The notes beneath the pieces were generated by a model. It was given only the letters and a program-made list of their open reading frames with translations. It had not been told where the DNA came from and did not search any database. Source: Fusarium oxysporum f. sp. lycopersici 4287 (taxonomy: Eukaryota > Ascomycota > Sordariomycetes > Hypocreales > Nectriaceae). From it: a stretch of 64,000 nt of DNA. A program made the translations under genes and the position numbers. Shown in pieces: positions 59,186 through 64,000 of this stretch (positions are counted from its first letter, which is position 1; every line of letters starts with the position of its first letter). Location: NCBI RefSeq assembly GCF_000149955.1, contig NC_030996.1:947467-1011466 (forward strand), in the 5' to 3' direction.

Positions 59186-60344
59186 AGCTCAGGGAATGCC
59201 AAAAGTCAATTCACTACCAAACCTGGCACGCTTGCGATCTTCTAGCACTGTCGAATTGCTTTGACAACTCAACAAGAATGGCTGGGCAAGGCCGGCATGG
59301 CGCGTGCGAGAAACAGCTATGGTTGCAGTACACAACTTTCAACCACACGAATTGTTGCCTCAGGTTGTTTCTAGATGAAAGGACTCATCAAGTTGCAAGG
59401 TTCAATATGTTTATGGAGATGATATTCGCGTCCCTGGGCTTCCTGAGACATGCAGTTATCCACCAATATCACCGCAGCCGCCCTCAACAATCATGACCCG
59501 CACCAGGATCTTGCCTCCAATACTACGTAGATCAGTCTAATGTCCGGAAATAGATGGAGACACAGAACAGAATGCTGTGGAATCCGCGTAAAGAAGTTGT
59601 CGCCATACAATTGTGGTTCAGCGTGACGCTCAATTCTATCTGCCAGCAATACAGCTGGTATATCGACTAAAGCTGCTGCAGTTCAATGACCTTAAAATAG
59701 ACTGTAAAGAAGCTTTCTGCCCAATTATAAGCATAACAACAACCTCGCCAAGTAAAGTTCGGCGAAGAACGCCAGAGGTAAGGTCGCGCGGTTAAGCTTA
59801 ACCCTAGTCAGGGGTCGCGTTTCAGCATCGGGGATTTCTTCAAAAACTGACCAGTGATCGACGCGTCGTCTCATTTGCCTGCAGGGGTTCTTCACAAAAC
59901 ACTTGGCTATGATAGGCGGCAATATTCGTGTTTGAAACGAGCCGCATGGGCTGTATCAATTAAGAATTTTGCCATGTCGAACGGTGGGTTGTTTCAGTCG
60001 AAATGATCCACCTATCTTCAGAACGACAAGGAGAGTTCGGGAATGTGGGCAATCTGATGAGCGAAAACTTGGCTTCTGGGGAGTATGTCACTGAGTTGAC
60101 GAATGACTCCCAGGAAGTGACAAACCTATAAGTTTCCAAGACATCTCCTCCACTGAGTCCTCTTTTTGTTCTTTGTCTCATCATCACTTTCTTTGCATTT
60201 TATTTCACTCTTTCGACAAGCTGTGCTTGGTCATTCTTTATTTGTCTTAACCATTCCTAAAGTATTTACTGGTTTGATACCATTTTCTGTCTTTGCACTC
60301 ATCTTTCATCACATACCAAGCATTCTTTCCTACCAATCATCAAA
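59186..60344. other. Intergenic; promoter of the pectate lyase gene
   Basis: No gene supported. The 180 bases before 60345 are strongly pyrimidine-rich (TTTC, TCTT, CATC), a common leader of highly expressed fungal genes. Confidence 0.5.
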
Positions 60345-61515
60345 ATGCAGTACCGTGTGATCATGACGGCCACTCTGGCCATTGGTGCCTATGCCGCTCC
60401 CGCTCCCCTCATTACTGGCGCTCCATCTCTCTCTCGTCGTCAGGATAGCGAGAGTGGCTCCGGTGGTTCTGGTGGAAGCAGTGTTCTCGATGCTCCCATG
60501 ACCATTGCTGCCGGCGAGTCATTCGATGGTGGTAATGCCATCTTCGACCGTGGTGTTTCTTGCACTGGTCAGGTCGAGGGCGGCGACTCCGATGCCGTCT
60601 TCATTCTCGAGAAGGGTGCCACTCTTTCTAACGTCCGCATTGGTAAGTTCAACGAGTCATTCTTATTCCCAGCCAGTCCTAACTGTTACAGGTCCCAACC
60701 AGATCGAGGGCGTTCACTGCAACGGTGGCTGCACTCTCAACAACGTTGTCTGGGACGCCGTCTGCGAGGATGCTTTCTCCATCAAGAAGCAGGAAGATGG
60801 TGAGACCACCACCATCAACGGTGGCGGCGCTACCGGTGCCGAGGACAAGGTCATCCAGCACAACGGTGGAGGTACCGTCATCATCAAGGACTTCGAGGTC
60901 TCTGACTTTGGCAAGCTCTACCGTAGCTGCGGTAACTGCAAGGAGATGCCCGCTCGCCACGTCGAGATCTCTGGCGGTTCTGCCAGCAACGGAAAGATCC
61001 TCGTCGGCATCAACCCTAACATGGGTGACACCGCCAAGATCTCCGGCATCCAGCTCACCAACGTTCCCAAGGAGTGCATCACTTTCGAGGGTGTCACTGA
61101 CGGCAGTGAGCCCAAGGAGGTTGGCACTTGTGACTCTAATGCTGGCTCTGGTTCGGGCTCTGGTTCTGGAGACTCTACTGAGGCCCCTGCTACCCCTACC
61201 ACTCCTGCCGATGGCTCTGAGACCCCTGCCGCATCTGAGGTTGCTGACCCTGTTGAGACCTCCGCTGATGGCTCTCAGGGTGACGACCAGTCTGGTGACG
61301 ATCAGTCTAGCGACAACGATGATAGTGACAAGGATGAGTCTGATGATGACAAGAAGGACGACGACTCTGACGATGAGAACAAGGATGAACAGTCCGACAA
61401 CGAGAACCAGGACCAAGACTCTGAGCCTGAGAACCAGGAGAGCGCTGATAACCAGCAGGCCCAGCCTTCTCAGCCTAACTTCAGCTTTGGAAGCGGTGGC
61501 TTCGGCGGCTTCTAA
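60345..61515 (+). CDS. Pectate lyase, PL3 family, with acidic C-terminal extension
   Basis: Two exons (60345-60642, 60692-61515) give 373 aa. A signal peptide (MQYRVIMTATLAIGAYAAPAP) is followed by a SLSRR site suggesting propeptide cleavage, then a short Ser/Gly linker. The PL3 core runs from about residue 50 to 245: SFDGGNAIFDRGVSCTGQ, NQIEGVHCNGGCTLNNVVWDAVCEDAFS, GTVIIKDFEVSDFGKLYRSCGNC and VPKECITFEG. It cleaves polygalacturonate by beta-elimination, Ca2+-dependent, outside the cell. Residues about 250-373 form an unusual tail: a Ser/Gly linker, a Pro/Thr/Ala stretch, then an Asp/Ser/Glu/Asn-rich run and a QPNFSFGSGGFGGF end. The usual PL3 enzyme is about 230-250 aa. The tail is likely disordered and highly charged. 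Confidence 0.9.
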
Positions 61516-62660
61516 GCGAGCCTTAGAATTGGGTTGGACACACCGTACAATCTACCTAAATACACCGGATGTACTCGAAGGCATCAATCACAGTTAAAAA
61601 CTTGTGTTCTTGTATCTATATAGTTAATGCTTATGGGGTTAAGACAATTGTTGAGGCGCTATCATGGCTTTACTCTTCCACGTGACACTTCATGTCTCCG
61701 ACATGATCCAAATCTTCCTTTCATCCTCTTGCTCTTCAATAGTGGACGGCCGTGGTTGAGGTAAGGTGCTCATGGTCACTCACGCTCGAGGCGGTTCCTG
61801 ATTTAATTATCACAAACAATCCCATAGTTAAAAACATTTCCTTGGTGAAACAGATCCACCAGTGACAGAGCCTAATCGGTATAGGCTAAGCTATTCCAAA
61901 CACAGTAGTCGCCGGAAACAACACGCTGTCAAGCAAGAAGCGAGTACGACCTAGCCCAATTCGTTGGCGAAAACAGGGTGAGAATGCGCAGGTCGTCTCA
62001 GATAACTTTGCGAGACTTGCATGACTGTCAAAAATGTAACGGCTTCATGAATCGAGCGGCAATCCGGGCCTGAGGCTGAGCTTAAAACTGGAACAAGTCT
62101 CTTCGAGTGGTCGTGTCTTGTTGACTGCCAATAGGTCAACAACAGATCACTGCGCCGCTTCTGAAGGGCTTGTTTTGCAAGCGTCCTTGATTGCTCTCTT
62201 TGGTGGCATGTTATTTCCTTGGCGGTAGGTCTTGGTGACGTATTCTTCAACCCTCTTCATCCATTCCAGGGCATATTGAACATGTTCACACCCTCTTGAT
62301 CAACACGGTTCACAAATCGACGATGTTTCAATTGCCGTTATTTTCATACATGGTTTGAAGCATTAGAATACTCAAATTTTGTGAGTCTTGGTAAACATCT
62401 GACATAAGCAAATCTGGGTCGTAATTTGGATATTCACGATGTTATTGGGTTAACATAGCCCCCGAAGGATTCAGTCCAAGCGGCGGGTAATGATTTCGCT
62501 CATTTCGCTAGCTCAACTGCGCCTTTTGCTTGGCTCGCGCTGCCTAGCGCGTTACAATTTTTGTCTGATGATAAAAGCCTTCGCGTCAGCCCCAATTCCT
62601 AAAGTTGCAGTAACCTTATCAATCTTCTCCACACTCGTTTCTTATTTCCGTCGTAACACA
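61516..62660. other. Intergenic, no gene recognised
   Basis: 3' flank of the pectate lyase and promoter of the GH76 gene. Frame 61951-62250 on the minus strand has no motif. Confidence 0.45.
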
Positions 62661-64000
62661 ATGGGTGTATTCCAGAAGGGTGCTGGCCTGGTGCTATTTT
62701 TGGCACAGTTTGTACCTGTCCAGTCTATGAAGCTTGACAGCAAGGATGGCATCTTAGACGCGTCTAAGGGTCTTGCTGGGGATCTCATCAGCTTCTACAA
62801 GGGCAATGAGACTGGTCAAACCCCTGGTCTTCTGCCCGAAAGGACTATGGGAACAGATGGGTACTATTGGTATCAGTCGGGGGCGTTCATGGGTTCTTTT
62901 GTGGACTATTGGGCAATTGACAGGCGACAAGACCTACAACAAGCTCGTTACGGAGGGCATTCAATGGCAGGTTGGCAAGGGAAAGGACTTCATGCCCGCC
63001 AACAACACTGCGAGCATGGGCAACGACGACCAGTCTATTTGGGCCTTTGCTGCACTGACAGCCGCCGAATATGGCTATCCTGAACCCTCTGAAGGCCAAC
63101 CTGAATGGCTTGATCTTGCCGTTGCAGTCTGGGAAGAGCAACGCGCACGATGGGACACAGAAGTAGCGCAGAAGACCTGCAATGGCGGTCTTCGATGGCA
63201 AATCATGATGACCAATGCTGGTTTCGATTACAAGTCGAGTATGTTACCTCATCAAGTTCTGCCTTCAAGTCACTAACCTCTATAGCACTTGCCAATGTTC
63301 TTTTCTTCAATCTTGGCGCTCGTCTCGCTAGACTCACATCCAACGAGACATACGCCGACTATGCCTCAAAGACCTGGGACTGGCTCGAGACTAGTGAGTT
63401 AATCGACAAGGAGACTTGGGCAGTCTATGATGGTGCTCAAGCTACAGAGGGAACCAAGAACTGCTCAAATGTCAACCAGATCCAGTGGTCTGCCAATTCG
63501 GCAGGACTAACCATGGGTGCTGCATTCATGTACAACTTTGTAAGTATATAACTTGATGATAAATGGTTTTATACTGACTCATCTTTTCAGACTGAAGGAT
63601 CAGATGAATGGAGGAAACGTACCGAGAACCTCGCATCAGCAACCTTGGAGACATTCTTCAAAAAGAATGGTGACTTCAATGAGATCGCGTGTGCGAATAG
63701 CAAAGGAAAATGCCCTCGCGACATCGTCATGTACAAAGGCTTCACGCACCGATGGCTTGCCGTGGCCACCCAGGTGGCTCCCTTCACAGCCAGTTCCATA
63801 CTCCCTGTCCTTCGAAAATCGGCCGAGGGCCTGAAGGCAGAGGGAAATGGGGGTGATGCTTTGGAACAGAAGTTCTCTAACTTTGTTGTTGTTTCCAACT
63901 TGTTGATCGATGACTCTTCTGCCCCTGGACATCAGAATGAGACCGGCAAGACGGACAAGGCGGAGGACTCTCCCTCTTCGACATCCACGCCTGTTTCCAA
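62661..64000 (+). CDS. GH76 endo-1,6-alpha-mannanase (Dfg5/Dcw1-like), partial, apparent frameshift
   Basis: Runs off the right edge. ATG 62661 opens a signal peptide (GAGLVLFLAQFVPVQS). Conserved GH76 parts: LISFYKGNETGQTPGLLP, YYWYQSGAFMGSFVDYW, LTGDKTYNKLVTEGIQWQVG and NNTASMGNDDQSIWAFAALTAAEYG with the paired catalytic Asp residues, then NCSNVNQIQWSANSAGLTMGAAFMYN. Introns at about 63238-63285 and 63541-63589 join in phase. Between DYW and LTGDKTY the frame changes; removing one G in GGG at 62911-62913 would give DYWQLTGD in one frame. This is either a sequencing error or a true mutation. The family acts on cell-wall GPI-anchored proteins; a Ser/Thr-rich tail and GPI site are expected beyond the window (SPSSTSTPVS begins it). 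Confidence 0.78.

Noticed and set aside
60679..61597. Long overlapping frames on both strands of the pectate lyase gene
   Set aside because: Shadow frames caused by the biased acidic-tail codons; the lyase frame alone carries family motifs.

Overview
The window looks like nuclear DNA of a filamentous ascomycete, most probably Fusarium or a close relative in the Hypocreales. Genes have short introns (about 45-65 nt) with GTAAGT-like donors, and the content is typical of such fungi: Zn2Cys6 regulators, P450s, major facilitator sugar transporters, a CFEM/Pth11-type receptor, HET-domain and kinase genes, a secreted pectate lyase and a GH76 mannanase. The region looks accessory: many genes are catabolic, secreted or self-recognition types, several are broken, and intergenic stretches of 0.5-2 kb are common. 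One run of N (3160-3512) is an assembly gap. Exon boundaries were worked out by hand from splice signals and reading frame; no searches were run.

Layout. 0.6-2.2 kb: CFEM-domain Pth11-like receptor. 4.3-7.6 kb: a TmpA-like membrane oxidoreductase and a UbiA-family membrane enzyme of the type that includes fungal terpene cyclases. 8.1-15.3 kb: a MAL-like sugar locus with a Zn2Cys6 activator, an MFS sugar transporter on the minus strand and a GH13 alpha-glucosidase. The glucosidase first exon is split by a 759-bp hAT-like element with 15-bp inverted repeats and an 8-bp target duplication. Its promoter carries arrays of CGG triplets spaced exactly as CGG-N9-CGG. A tRNA-Tyr follows. 16.5-30.4 kb: an unknown coiled-coil gene, a chromodomain-like gene with an in-frame stop, a P450, a small Cys-containing protein, a large secreted protein of unknown function, a decayed TPR/SET gene and a small secreted protein.

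31.8-42.3 kb: a compact set of oxidative genes (P450, Zn2Cys6 regulator, MFS transporter, FAD monooxygenase, Old Yellow Enzyme) that could form a catabolic or secondary-metabolite cluster. 42.8-50.3 kb: two related protein kinase genes sharing an N-terminal domain. Splice phases indicate that the first is fused to a HET domain (about 1169 aa, with a 7-nt microexon). This is the best candidate here for a little-described signalling or self/non-self recognition system. 50.8-59.2 kb: a PI-PLC-like relic, a quinate-permease-like transporter, an FAD monooxygenase fused to a polytopic membrane domain, and an MFS transporter. 60.3-64 kb: a PL3 pectate lyase with a long acidic tail, and a GH76 gene with an apparent one-base frameshift that runs off the window end.

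Four loci (the TPR/SET gene, the chromodomain gene, the PI-PLC relic and the GH13 gene) are inactivated, three of them by stops of the form expected from C-to-T change at CpA. This fits slow decay or mild RIP in an accessory region.
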